Assembly: GCA_006226895.1 (NCBI GenBank)
Contig: SBFN01000186.1
Coordinates: 1 to 12,266, forward strand
Direction: 5' to 3'
DNA: 12,266 nucleotides
Source of the DNA: Deltaproteobacteria bacterium
GTDB taxonomy: Bacteria; Desulfobacterota; Desulfuromonadia; Desulfuromonadales; BM103
Position 1 is the stretch's first letter. Each line of letters opens with the position of its first letter. This document shows, piece after piece, positions 1 through 7,193 of this stretch. Below the pieces are notes generated by a model. That model searched no databases, was not told the origin of the DNA, and worked only from the letters and a program-made list of their open reading frames with translations. A program made the translations under genes and the position numbers.

Positions 1-39
1 ATTAAACAGGCCGGCAAGATCGAAAGTTCGATCTGGTAG
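1..39 (+). CDS. 3' end of an unidentified upstream gene (partial)
   Basis: Reading from base 1, the plus strand is open for 12 codons (ending K-I-E-S-S-I-W) and stops at a TAG at 37-39, five bases before the rluD ATG. So short an open frame proves little alone. However, rluD has no visible ribosome binding site, and its close position behind a stop codon is typical of an operon in which translation passes from one gene to the next. The product cannot be named from these residues. Confidence 0.35.
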   Translation: MKQAGKIESSIW

Positions 40-44
40 ATTGC

Positions 45-1064
45 ATGCCTGAGTCCTGCTGCTTTCAGGTCAGCCCCGATGATGTTTCGGTGCGCCTGGA
101 TCGTTTTCTGGATGACAATCTGCCGGAGGTTACCCGCTCGCAGATCAAGCGCCTTATCGATGAGGGTGCTGTCACACTGGATGGTGCCACGAGTAAGGCA
201 GGCATCAAGTTGCGGGGGGGTGAAGAGATTCGTGTGGCTCTGCCTGAACCGGTTGCGACAACAGCTCGGGCCGAAGCTATTCCTTTGGCAGTTCTTTACG
301 AGGATTCCGCCCTGATCGTTGTTAACAAGCCTGCTCATTTTGTGGTGCACCCGGCGCCGGGTCACCAGAGCGGCACGTTGGTCAATGCTTTGCTGCATCA
401 CTGCCAGGATCTCTCTGGTGTTGGTGGCGAGTTGCGGCCCGGCATCGTTCATCGCCTCGACAAGGACACCTCCGGTGTGATGGTCGCCACCAAGGATGAC
501 CAAACCCACCAGCATCTGGCCAGTCAGTTCAAGGACCATACGATTCAACGACGCTACCGGGCCCTGGTCCATGGTGTGGTAGCAGAAAATAAGGGCAGCA
601 TAGACCAGGCGATTGGCAGGCACCCGGTGCATCGTAAAAAGATGTCTACAGATGCCCGTATCAGTCGTAACGCTGTGACGCACTGGAAAGTTTTGCGTCG
701 CTATGAGGAGGATCGGCTGACGCTTGTCGATCTGCTTCTGGAGACGGGCCGAACCCACCAGATCCGGGTCCACCTGACCGGCATGGGGGTGCCGATTGTG
801 GGCGATCCCCTCTATGGCGGAGCCAGTCGCGCCAAGTCAATCAGCGACACTGTGTTACGGAAAATGATAGTCCACCTGGAGCGGCAGTTCCTGCACGCCT
901 GGCAACTTGGTTTTGTTCACCCTGATGGCAGGGCCATGCTGTTTCAGGCCGCGTTACCGAAAGAGTTGCAGGAGCTTCTCAGCTATCTTGAGGGAAAATA
1001 TAACTACGAACCTGCCGCACTTGCGATCGAAGCATGTGCGGGTCCGGTTGAAACGGCTTATTGA
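45..1064 (+). CDS. rluD: RluD-type 23S rRNA pseudouridine synthase
   Basis: Cytoplasmic enzyme that isomerises uridine to pseudouridine in RNA; the RluD branch modifies helix 69 of 23S rRNA. At 339 residues it is close to E. coli RluD (326). An S4 RNA-binding domain occupies about residues 15-70 (RLDRFL, then RSQIKRLIDEG). The RluA-type catalytic domain follows: a YEDSALIVVNKP strand at 85-96, the signature HRLDKDTSG at 136-144 with catalytic Asp139, and ETGRTHQIRVHL at 233-244. The ATG at 45 is chosen because an in-frame stop lies at 3-5 and it gives the normal distance to the S4 domain. No Shine-Dalgarno sequence is visible, so coupling to the upstream gene is likely. The stop overlaps the pgeF start by one base. 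RluC or another RluA-family paralogue is possible, but the S4 domain, length and linkage to pgeF favour RluD. Confidence 0.93.
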   Translation: MPESCCFQVSPDDVSVRLDRFLDDNLPEVTRSQIKRLIDEGAVTLDGATSKAGIKLRGGEEIRVALPEPVATTARAEAIPLAVLYEDSALIVVNKPAHFVVHPAPGHQSGTLVNALLHHCQDLSGVGGELRPGIVHRLDKDTSGVMVATKDDQTHQHLASQFKDHTIQRRYRALVHGVVAENKGSIDQAIGRHPVHRKKMSTDARISRNAVTHWKVLRRYEEDRLTLVDLLLETGRTHQIRVHLTGMGVPIVGDPLYGGASRAKSISDTVLRKMIVHLERQFLHAWQLGFVHPDGRAMLFQAALPKELQELLSYLEGKYNYEPAALAIEACAGPVETAY

Positions 1065-1858
1065 TGAATACTGTTAAGCAAGGCAAAATTCACTACCTTC
1101 AGCCTGATTGGGTAGGTCAGAACCATTTGGTCGCAGGCTTTACTACGCGTAACGGCGGCAGCAGTCGTCCCCCTTTTAATTCCCTTAACCTCGGCTTCAA
1201 TTCCGGTGACCAGATGTCACAGGTAGAAGCAAATCGAGCCGCGGTGGCCAGAGCCTTTGATCTGGAGCCGCATCTTTTGCTGACGGTTAACCAGGTTCAC
1301 GGCACCGAAATTCTGGTTATTGACGAGTCGAACCTGGAAGTCTCTCATTTCCAGCGCGTCGCAAGCGATGCCATTATTACCAACCAGCGTAATATCCTCA
1401 TCGGTATTCTTGTGGCCGACTGTTTTCCTGTTATTCTATACGACCAGAAAAAACATGTAGCCGCGGTGGTTCACCTCGGTTGGCGTGGCACTTCCGCCGG
1501 CCTGCTGGGTCGCACCGTAAAAGCCATGCAGGAGATCTTTGGTTGCCTGGCGACTGATCTTTTTGCTGCCATCGGCCCGGGCATTGCGGCCCACAGTTAT
1601 GAAGTTGATCGTCCTGTGCGTGATGCTTTTCGACAAGGGGTTGGTCAGTGGCAGAGGATCGCCGAGGAAGTGACTCTCGGACATTGGCAGCTTGATCTGC
1701 AGAAAAGCGTTATGTTGCAACTCGATGAAGCAGGAATTAGCCGGCCGATGGTTGATTCGGTTGCGGAATGCACCTGCTGTCACAAGGAAACTTTTTTCTC
1801 CTACCGTCGTGACGAAGGGCGAACCGGCCGTCAAATGGGTTTTGCCTTGTTACGTTAA
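1064..1858 (+). CDS. pgeF: Peptidoglycan editing factor PgeF (YfiH/laccase-domain protein)
   Basis: A member of the YfiH/DUF152 family, known as peptidoglycan editing factor and also reported as a multicopper-type polyphenol oxidase or purine nucleoside phosphorylase/deaminase. The 264 residues are normal for the family. The metal-binding signature is intact: His79 in NQVHG, Cys120 in VADCFP and His137 in HLGWRG. The C-terminal CTCCHKETFFSYRRD block (236-250) and GRQMGFALL are also typical. The usual GPCIG-x-CC-YEV motif reads GPGIAAHSYEV (171-181), so its cysteines are missing. The ATG at 1064 overlaps the rluD TGA (TGATG), implying translational coupling; a TTG at 1061 is a weaker alternative start. 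Linkage to rluD is a common arrangement. Family assignment is firm, but the physiological role within the family is still debated. Confidence 0.92.
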   Translation: MNTVKQGKIHYLQPDWVGQNHLVAGFTTRNGGSSRPPFNSLNLGFNSGDQMSQVEANRAAVARAFDLEPHLLLTVNQVHGTEILVIDESNLEVSHFQRVASDAIITNQRNILIGILVADCFPVILYDQKKHVAAVVHLGWRGTSAGLLGRTVKAMQEIFGCLATDLFAAIGPGIAAHSYEVDRPVRDAFRQGVGQWQRIAEEVTLGHWQLDLQKSVMLQLDEAGISRPMVDSVAECTCCHKETFFSYRRDEGRTGRQMGFALLR

Positions 1859-1867
1859 TATCTTTTG

Positions 1868-1875
1868 AAAGGAAG
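1868..1875 (+). promoter_or_regulatory. Ribosome binding site deciding the response regulator start
   Basis: AAAGGAAG, with its core AAGGA at 1869-1873, lies nine bases before the ATG at 1883. It rules in favour of that ATG over the in-frame TTG at 1865, which lies upstream of the site and would add six residues not expected before a receiver domain. Confidence 0.75.
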
Positions 1876-1882
1876 CCGCTTC

Positions 1883-3088
1883 ATGGACAACCCCCACGTC
1901 CTTATCATCGAAGATGATCCCAGCGTCTGTGAACTTCTTTTCTCCTGTCTGAGCAAGGCGGGATACCGTGTCTCCATTGCTCAGAGCGGTGAGGCAGGTC
2001 TGTCTGAAATCGAAGAAGACCCCCCCGAAGCTATGGTTCTTGATCTCAACCTGCCCGGCATGAACGGGCTGGACGTGTGTCGTGCCATGCGCCGCGATCC
2101 ATGGATGAGTAGAATCCCTGTCCTGATGTTAACCGGTCAGGCCGAAGAAGATGATGTAGTTGCCGGATTGGAAGTTGGCGCCGATGACTACATGACCAAG
2201 CCGTTTTCGCCGAAGCTTCTGACTGCGCGGGTCAAGTCTTTGTTGCGTCGCCGCAGTAGCAACCCCATCCCTGCCGAGGGTACGACCTCCCCTGGAGATT
2301 TACCGGAATCTTTGATGGTGAAAACGCTGGGCCGTTGTGAGTTGCGTGTCGGTAACCGGAGTTTATCCTGGACCGAGGAGTTCAGCCCTGCACAACGCCA
2401 GTTGATGGCCATGCTGGTTGGAGCCTCTAGCGGTAAGGTTTCCCAGGAAGAAGTCCAGGCTTCGCTTTGGCCGGACAGCACTTCCACGCGAGCTCGTTCG
2501 AGCTTCGATTCTCTGCTGTCAAGAGTGCGTCGCACCCTTGATCAGGCTTTGGTCCCTTTCGACAGCAAGAAGTACCTGACCGTCAAGCGCGGCTATCTCT
2601 GTCTTGAGAATTCACTCATAGACGCCCATGAATTTCGCCGCTTGATACGCAAGGCGACCCTGCAGGTCGCTGGAGGTGAATTGTGGCCGGCTGAAATCAC
2701 CTTCTCGTCGGCGTTCAGCCTCTGGCGAGGAACTTTTGTGCCGGGAGATTTCGGCAGTGATGCGGCCATAGTCTTCCAGGATGAACTGGAGCAACTCTAT
2801 CTCGACAGCAGTCAAACCTTTGCCCGATTGTTGGCACAGAATGAACGTTACCAGGAGGCCGCTAAACTATTGCGAGACGCTTTGCGCTACGAACCGACCA
2901 ATGATGGCGTTGTTCGACTTCTTCATTCGCTCTGTCTTGCCCAGGAGAGCCCGGGGAAAGCCAGCCAGGTCATTAAACAATACAGCGAAGCCCTGGCCCG
3001 TGAAAATTTTCCGGCCCAGGACATCGAGGAAGCGTTGCAGGATTTTCCCAAGGCGAAGCCTGATCAGGGCTGGCTTAACCACGATTGA
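1883..3088 (+). CDS. Response regulator: receiver, SARP-like winged helix and BTAD domain
   Basis: A 401-residue transcription regulator. The receiver domain (about 5-122) has the acidic pocket Glu10-Asp11-Asp12, the phosphoacceptor Asp54 in MVLDLNLPG, Thr84 and Lys106 in TKPF, so it should be phosphorylatable. After a proline-rich linker (about 125-143) comes a winged helix at 146-242 (LGRCELRVG, LMAMLVGASSGKVSQEEV, LWPD, SFDSLLSRVRRTLD, KRGYLCL), resembling the OmpR/SARP type. Residues 247-375 look like a bacterial transcriptional activator domain of helical TPR-like repeats (WRGTFVPGDF, ELEQLY, RYQEAAKLLRDALRYEP). It follows pgeF by 24 bases on the same strand and probably shares its transcript. 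No histidine kinase lies in the window, so the partner is unknown. The architecture is confident; targets and signal are unknown. A candidate binding region lies just downstream at 3123-3169. Confidence 0.88.
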   Translation: MDNPHVLIIEDDPSVCELLFSCLSKAGYRVSIAQSGEAGLSEIEEDPPEAMVLDLNLPGMNGLDVCRAMRRDPWMSRIPVLMLTGQAEEDDVVAGLEVGADDYMTKPFSPKLLTARVKSLLRRRSSNPIPAEGTTSPGDLPESLMVKTLGRCELRVGNRSLSWTEEFSPAQRQLMAMLVGASSGKVSQEEVQASLWPDSTSTRARSSFDSLLSRVRRTLDQALVPFDSKKYLTVKRGYLCLENSLIDAHEFRRLIRKATLQVAGGELWPAEITFSSAFSLWRGTFVPGDFGSDAAIVFQDELEQLYLDSSQTFARLLAQNERYQEAAKLLRDALRYEPTNDGVVRLLHSLCLAQESPGKASQVIKQYSEALARENFPAQDIEEALQDFPKAKPDQGWLNHD

Positions 3089-3093
3089 TAAAT

Positions 3094-3120
3094 AAAAAAC
3101 AGCCAAACTGGTATTTTTTC
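3094..3120 (+). terminator. Weak A/T-flanked hairpin after the response regulator
   Basis: Five bases after the regulator stop, A6 (3094-3099) and T6 (3114-3119) flank a short GCCA-AAC-TGGT hairpin (3102-3112). The combined stem is A/T-rich with a small internal loop, followed directly by the T run. It could act as a weak intrinsic terminator for the rluD-pgeF-regulator transcript. The GC core is only three or four pairs, so this is tentative. Confidence 0.35.
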
Positions 3121-3122
3121 TT

Positions 3123-3169
3123 TGTGAGCACCCGGATGTGAGAGATTTGTGAGAAGCCATGTGTATACT
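3123..3169 (+). promoter_or_regulatory. TGTGAG direct repeats followed by a -10-like TATACT
   Basis: TGTGAGC occurs at 3123-3129 and TGTGAGA at 3137-3143 and 3148-3154. The last two are exact heptamers separated by four bases, one helical turn start to start. TATACT at 3164-3169 begins nine bases after the last copy and there is no good -35. SARP regulators are known to bind heptameric direct repeats with 11-base periodicity placed about eight bases before the -10, which this layout resembles. TGTGT (3160-3164) and ACACA (3172-3176) also form a small inverted repeat across the -10. The repeats are seen directly; the promoter role and link to the neighbouring regulator are inference. Confidence 0.4.
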
Positions 3170-3175
3170 GCACAC

Positions 3176-3290
3176 AGTCTTTCAAATTTTCGTTTGTGTT
3201 TGCAGGCTATAAAGAGTGTTACAAAACGAGGGATTTTAATTTGATTTGTTAGGGGGGCCCCCATCCGGTGGATGGGGGCCATTTTTTTTG
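3176..3290 (+). ncRNA. Candidate small RNA or separate short transcript
   Basis: If the TATACT at 3164 is a promoter, transcription would start near 3176 and run about 115 bases to the terminator ending at 3289. The stretch contains no credible ORF, is A/T-rich until the terminator, and matches no RNA family I recognise. The alternative is that it is simply a long 3' untranslated region of the response regulator, or of a processed transcript from it. Confidence 0.3.
3252..3290 (+). terminator. Strong intrinsic terminator
   Basis: A perfect 11-base-pair GC-rich stem (GGCCCCCATCC at 3256-3266 and its complement at 3270-3280) with a three-base GGT loop is followed by A and eight T residues (3282-3289). 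The T run lies on the plus-strand 3' side, so it terminates rightward transcription. It lies 160 bases beyond the response regulator stop, an unusual distance if that gene is its only client. Read leftwards, the hairpin lacks a T run. Confidence 0.9.
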
Positions 3291-3345
3291 GACGTTATCT
3301 CAAGGTTAAAATCTGCTCGTTGAGAGAAACTTGGGAGTGGTGGTG

Positions 3346-3354
3346 TGCTATAAG
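3346..3354 (+). promoter_or_regulatory. Possible extended -10 promoter
   Basis: TGC followed by TATAAG fits the extended -10 pattern; no matching -35 at normal spacing is seen (TTGAGA at 3320 is too far upstream). A start near 3361 would give a transcript of roughly 70 bases ending at the hairpin at 3391-3429. Promoter-like hexamers are common by chance, so confidence is low. Confidence 0.22.
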
Positions 3355-3390
3355 TCGAATCAGAGTTGATCTTCTGCCGCCGAAACATGA

Positions 3391-3429
3391 CAAGGGTCTG
3401 GGCCTTCGACCCGGGCTCTTTGTTTTTTT
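3391..3429 (+). terminator. Second plus-strand terminator-like hairpin
   Basis: GGGTCTGGG (3394-3402) pairs with CCCGGGCTC (3410-3418) through nine pairs including three G-U wobbles, around a seven-base loop containing TTCG. Two or three A-T pairs extend it, and TTTGTTTTTTT follows to 3429. The wobbles and T run make sense only for rightward RNA. No recognisable plus-strand gene precedes it, so it may be a back-up terminator for read-through, protect the convergent hydrolase from antisense transcription, or end a very short RNA. Confidence 0.55.
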
Positions 3430-3449
3430 GCCCACGCAAGCCTGGCTGC

Positions 3450-4322
3450 CTATCGGTCAGTCTCCGTTGTAAAACCTGTCCAACTGTAAATGACCTGCTT
3501 CAGGGTGTCCCGGTAACGCTCTCCACCAACAACAAAGCCATTGTTGTGGCCGGCTTCAGGAATCCAGAGAAGCTGTTTCTCTTGCGGCGCTCTTGCGTAT
3601 AGCTCTTCCGCCATGCTTGGTGGGCAAATGGTGTCGTTCTTGCCGTGGATGAGGAGCAGTGGCGCTTCAAGCTCTCCAATCTTCGCCAAATTGTTGTATT
3701 TTGCGCCGATCAGCCAGCCGAGCAAGCTGTTGAGCAGCGGGTAGTGGTGGCGCCCCATCGCCTCGATCGAAGTAAAGGGGGCCTCCATGATCAATCCGGC
3801 TGGAGTTTTGTGCCGGCTGCCTTCGAGGCTGACTGCAGCACCGAGTGAGCGGCCAAAGAATATCATGCGGTCAGTGGCCCAGCCGCGCTTATTAAGAAAG
3901 TTGATGGCGCCTGCAATGTCACTGTAAGTTCCTGCTTCGCTGGCTCGTCCCTCACTTGTGCCATAACCCCGGTAATTAAAGATGAATACGCTAACACCGA
4001 GTTGATGCAGTAACTGCAAAGTTTCAAGACGATGTGAGATGTTGCCAGCGTTGCCCATGCAGAAAAGAACAACGGGAGCCTCTGTCTGCCCGGGGACCAG
4101 CCAACCCTGGAGCCGGGTAGCATCTGTGGCGGAGAAGGTCACGTCTTCGTAGACGAGGCCAATCCTTGCCGGAGTTGCCTCATGCAAAGGCTCGGGGAAA
4201 TAAATAAAGTGTTGTTCAAGAGCGTTACGAAGAGGCATGGCAAAAACCAGGGCAGCTACCAGGTAGAGTAGGAGCCGGTGACGAAGTTTACTGAAGAGGA
4301 CTGTTCTCTTTGCAAAAGCCAT
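3450..4322 (-). CDS. Membrane-anchored alpha/beta hydrolase (BEM46/ABHD13-like, COG1073)
   Basis: A 290-residue serine hydrolase of unknown substrate. A basic start and a hydrophobic stretch (about residues 16-30, LLLYLVAALVFAM) suggest an N-terminal membrane anchor with the catalytic domain outside the cytoplasm. The fold is recognised by MGNAGN (89-94), FNYRGYGTSEG (115-125), the nucleophile elbow GRSLG with Ser159, GKND with Asp230 and AGH with His259. In most relatives the first motif is HGNAGN; here Met replaces His before the oxyanion loop. The ATG at 4322 is chosen because it lies seven bases after the trkH stop; the frame is open further upstream, but only over trkH, and that sequence does not look like this family. 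It probably shares the trkA-trkH transcript. Family members act as esterases, thioesterases or peptidases, and nothing here settles which. Confidence 0.85.
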   Translation of the reverse strand: MAFAKRTVLFSKLRHRLLLYLVAALVFAMPLRNALEQHFIYFPEPLHEATPARIGLVYEDVTFSATDATRLQGWLVPGQTEAPVVLFCMGNAGNISHRLETLQLLHQLGVSVFIFNYRGYGTSEGRASEAGTYSDIAGAINFLNKRGWATDRMIFFGRSLGAAVSLEGSRHKTPAGLIMEAPFTSIEAMGRHHYPLLNSLLGWLIGAKYNNLAKIGELEAPLLLIHGKNDTICPPSMAEELYARAPQEKQLLWIPEAGHNNGFVVGGERYRDTLKQVIYSWTGFTTETDR

Positions 4323-4329
4323 TGGCCGA

Positions 4330-5772
4330 TCATTTACGCCAGAAACTCGGGAAGACCAGCACCAGCACGGTGAACAGCTCCAGCCTTCCAAGGAGCATGC
4401 AGAAGGCAAGGACCAGTTTGCCGAAGGCCGGGACATGGGCAAAATTGTCAACAGGGCCAACACTGCCAAGTCCGGGGCCGATATTGCTCAGGGTTGCAAT
4501 GACCGAGCCCCCCGCCGAATTGAGATCCATGCCGGTGGCTGCCATGACGAACGAGGCGGCGACGAAAACACCGAGATAGAGGGCGAAGAAGCCGAGAATC
4601 GATTGCATGACGTCTTTGTCTACCGGTCGGTCGCCGAGCTTGACCAGACGTACGGCGCGGGGATGAATCAGGCGGTAAACCTGGACCTGGGCGTGTTTGA
4701 AGAGCAGCAGGATACGCGCGACTTTCATGCCCCCGCCGGTGGAGCCTGCGCAGCCACCGATAAACATCGAGAAAACCAACAGGTACTGACAGAGCACCGG
4801 CCAGAGCTCATAGTCGGCCGTGCCGAAACCGGTGGTGGTCATGATCGAGACAACCTGGAAGGCACTGTAACGCAGGTTGTCAAGAAAGCCTGGGTAGGTG
4901 CTGCCCATGTTGAGCATGGTGATCAGGGCCGTACCGACAATGACCAGAGAAGTGTAGAAGAGAAACTCTTCATTGCGAAGAAAATCGCCAATCTTGCCAC
5001 GTAAGGCAAGGTAGTGCAGGGAGAAGTTAACCCCGGCCAGGAACATGAAAATCGTGATGACCCAATCGATGTAGGCACTGTTGTACGCGGCAACGGAAGC
5101 GTTGCGCGTAGAGAAGCCGCCGGTTGCCATGGTGGTGAAGGCGTGGTTGAGGCCGTCGAAGAAACTCATACCTCCGGCCATCAGCAGCAGGATTTCGACG
5201 CAAGTCAAAAGGACGTAAACACCCCACAGCAGTTTGGCCGTATCCTGGATGCGTGGTTTCAGACGGTCAGTGGTCGGCCCTGGAACTTCGGCTTTGAAGA
5301 GCTGCATGCCCCCGACGCCGAGCATTGGTAGAATGGCCAGCGAAAGAACGATGATTCCCATGCCGCCGAGCCATTGAGTCAGAGAACGCCACAGCAGCAG
5401 GCTGGGCGGCATGGCTTCAATGTCAGTGAGAATGGTCGAGCCGGTGGTTGTGAAGCCGCTCATAGTCTCGAAAAATGCGTTGAGATAGGAAGGGATGGCT
5501 CCGGAAAAGACAAAAGGCAGGGCACCGAAAAGCGCAAAAAAAGTCCAGCCGAAGGTGACAATGGCAAACCCTTCGCGCACCGAAAGGTCTTTCTCCGAGT
5601 TGAACTGGCTGAACAGAGTTCCGCCGCAGCCCGCCGATATGATCGCGGAAAGGATAAAGGCCCCCGAAGCACCATCACCATAGATCCATGAGAAAGGGAC
5701 CGGGAAGAGCAGGGCGATGGCCAGAAAAAGCAGCAGGGCACCGAGTATGCGCAGGGTCAGGGTGATGTTCAT
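4330..5772 (-). CDS. trkH: TrkH potassium uptake channel subunit
   Basis: Integral inner-membrane K+ transporter of the TrkH/KtrB superfamily, gated by the cytoplasmic TrkA ring. The 480 residues match E. coli TrkH (483). Four M1-P-M2 repeats are visible through their filter loops: FTTTGST at 107-113, TMATGGFST at 214-222, TTTGFGT at 312-318 and NIGPGLG at 430-436. The glycine-rich intramembrane loop [12 protein letters not shown] (339-350) between repeats 3 and 4 and the soluble [11 protein letters not shown] segment (370-380) are also typical. Its ATG directly follows the trkA TAG with no gap, and only a weak, distant AAGG precedes it, so translation is probably coupled to trkA. All key filter glycines are present. 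Confidence 0.96.
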   Translation of the reverse strand: MNITLTLRILGALLLFLAIALLFPVPFSWIYGDGASGAFILSAIISAGCGGTLFSQFNSEKDLSVREGFAIVTFGWTFFALFGALPFVFSGAIPSYLNAFFETMSGFTTTGSTILTDIEAMPPSLLLWRSLTQWLGGMGIIVLSLAILPMLGVGGMQLFKAEVPGPTTDRLKPRIQDTAKLLWGVYVLLTCVEILLLMAGGMSFFDGLNHAFTTMATGGFSTRNASVAAYNSAYIDWVITIFMFLAGVNFSLHYLALRGKIGDFLRNEEFLFYTSLVIVGTALITMLNMGSTYPGFLDNLRYSAFQVVSIMTTTGFGTADYELWPVLCQYLLVFSMFIGGCAGSTGGGMKVARILLLFKHAQVQVYRLIHPRAVRLVKLGDRPVDKDVMQSILGFFALYLGVFVAASFVMAATGMDLNSAGGSVIATLSNIGPGLGSVGPVDNFAHVPAFGKLVLAFCMLLGRLELFTVLVLVFPSFWRK

Positions 5773-7125
5773 CTACTCGAAGAACCTTTCGACCTTGGTC
5801 AGGGCTTCCGGGAGAGCGAAGACCAACACCCGGTCGCCGATTTTGAGGCGGCTTTCGCCATCGGGGATCTCGTAGCTGTTTTGATGGACGATCGCACCGA
5901 TGATAGCGCCACGAGGAAAGCTCAGGTCTTTGAGCGGTGTGTCGAGAACCTGACTCGTGCTCTTGATCTCGATTTCAAGCACCTCGGAGTTGCTGCCCTC
6001 GATCGTTGCGAGAGAGATGACGTTACCGCGCCGAGCGAATTTCAGAATCGCACTGGCCGCCGAGAGACGCGGCGAGACACAGGCGTCAACACCGAGTGAG
6101 GGCGCCAGGTCAAGGAACTCGGGGCGGTTGACCAGGCAAAGGGTTCGGCGCGCTCCGTGACGTTTGCAGAGCAGTGAACAGAGAATATTGGTTTCATCAT
6201 TTTCCGTGGCTGCGATAACGACATCCGCATCGGCGATGCCTTCGTCGAGCAAGGCGCGAATGTCGGTGCCCTCGGCATGAATGACCATGGTCTTCTGCAA
6301 TTGTGCCGAGAGTTTCTCGCAGCGCTCCTGACCACGTTCCACCAGGCGTACGTTAAACTGTCGTGCCTCCAGGTTGCGGGCTACGCGCAGGCCAATGCGA
6401 CCGCCACCGAGGATAAAGGCTTTTCGCGACCCCCTACGTTTCTCTTCCTTGATTTGCAGCATATACTGAATCGCAGGGAGCTCTTCCTTGTGGGCGAAGA
6501 TGAAGATGCTGTCACCGACCTGGATGGTATCATCACCGCGGGGAATGATCGTCTGGCTCTGACGTGAGATGGCGACAACGACGAAGCGGTAGATGCCGCG
6601 AATCTCGCCCAGCTCTTTCAGGGTCAAGTCACAAAGGGGGCTGTCTTCGGTAATCCGATAGCCGAGGAACTGGATCTGGCCACCGACGAATTCGGCGACG
6701 TCAAAGGTGCCCGCGCGGCCGGCCAGATTGGCGAGTTCGTCGGCCACGGCATCATCCGGATTGATCATCAGGTCGATGCCGAGTTTGTCCTTGGAGAGCA
6801 CGGCTCCCCGGCTCAGATAGTCGATACTCTTGACGCGGGCGATACGTTTGCCGACGCCGTACTCACGGGCGAGCAGGCAGGCAAGAATGTTGACTTCATC
6901 TAGGTCGGTGACGGCCATAACGATGTCGGCATCCTTGATCCCGGCTTGCTCCATGGTTTCGGCGCTGGCGCCGTTGCCAAGAATCCCAAGCACGTTGAGA
7001 CGGTCCTGGGCATCATTGAGATGCTCCTGATCACGGTCGATCAGGGTGACCTCATGACCTTCAATGGAAAGGCGTTCACAAAGAAAGTAGCCGACCTGGC
7101 CGGCTCCAACGATGAGTATGTTCAT
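5773..7125 (-). CDS. trkA: TrkA NAD-binding regulatory subunit of the K+ transporter
   Basis: Peripheral cytoplasmic protein that binds NAD(H)/ATP and gates TrkH. The 450 residues form two RCK halves, as in E. coli TrkA (458). The first Rossmann fold starts with GAGQVG (7-12) and has Asp30 at the end of its second strand; a TrkA_C domain spans about 140-222 (LCDLTLKELGEIRGIYRFVV, then GDSIFIFA). The second Rossmann fold starts with GGGRIG (240-245) and Glu263, and a second TrkA_C domain spans about 372-449 (DTPLKDLSFPRGAIIGAIV, then GDRVLVFA). Both nucleotide loops look intact. It is first in the trkA-trkH-hydrolase operon, with a good ribosome binding site. Confidence 0.96.
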   Translation of the reverse strand: MNILIVGAGQVGYFLCERLSIEGHEVTLIDRDQEHLNDAQDRLNVLGILGNGASAETMEQAGIKDADIVMAVTDLDEVNILACLLAREYGVGKRIARVKSIDYLSRGAVLSKDKLGIDLMINPDDAVADELANLAGRAGTFDVAEFVGGQIQFLGYRITEDSPLCDLTLKELGEIRGIYRFVVVAISRQSQTIIPRGDDTIQVGDSIFIFAHKEELPAIQYMLQIKEEKRRGSRKAFILGGGRIGLRVARNLEARQFNVRLVERGQERCEKLSAQLQKTMVIHAEGTDIRALLDEGIADADVVIAATENDETNILCSLLCKRHGARRTLCLVNRPEFLDLAPSLGVDACVSPRLSAASAILKFARRGNVISLATIEGSNSEVLEIEIKSTSQVLDTPLKDLSFPRGAIIGAIVHQNSYEIPDGESRLKIGDRVLVFALPEALTKVERFFE

Positions 7126-7131
7126 CTATAA

Positions 7132-7137
7132 TCCCTT
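7132..7137 (-). promoter_or_regulatory. Ribosome binding site of trkA
   Basis: AAGGGA on the minus strand lies six bases before the ATG at 7125. This is the usual spacing and confirms the trkA start. Confidence 0.75.
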
Positions 7138-7193
7138 GAATAGAAAAAACAGCAACGCGCCAGAATACCGCAGACCACAGGCAGAAGAAACAA

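Noticed and set aside
1436..1834. A 132-codon minus-strand frame opposite pgeF
   Set aside because: pgeF motifs lie in the plus-strand frame throughout; the minus frame shows no family resemblance or ribosome binding site.
2020..2026. Run of seven C residues in the receiver domain as a possible frameshift or phase-variable tract
   Set aside because: The reading frame is intact on both sides with normal receiver motifs, and seven bases is not exceptional at this GC content.
3160..3176. TGTGT-N7-ACACA inverted repeat as a LexA- or FNR-type operator
   Set aside because: It does not match the CTGT-N8-ACAG or TTGAT-N4-ATCAA patterns; kept only as a note within the promoter region.
3185..3213. 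TATAAA at 3208-3213 as a promoter, including a possible sigma-54 site around TTTGCA
   Set aside because: No -35 at normal spacing and no TG extension; the sigma-54 GG/GC core elements are absent.
3064..3472. Several 66-102 codon frames on both strands across the intergenic region
   Set aside because: They run through the terminators and neighbouring gene ends, have no credible ribosome binding sites, and read as compositionally odd sequence. The regulatory and RNA reading fits better.
4435..5004. A 189-codon open frame on the plus strand opposite trkH
   Set aside because: trkH on the other strand is unmistakable. This frame gives charged low-complexity sequence without domain features and is explained by the codon bias of the opposite gene.
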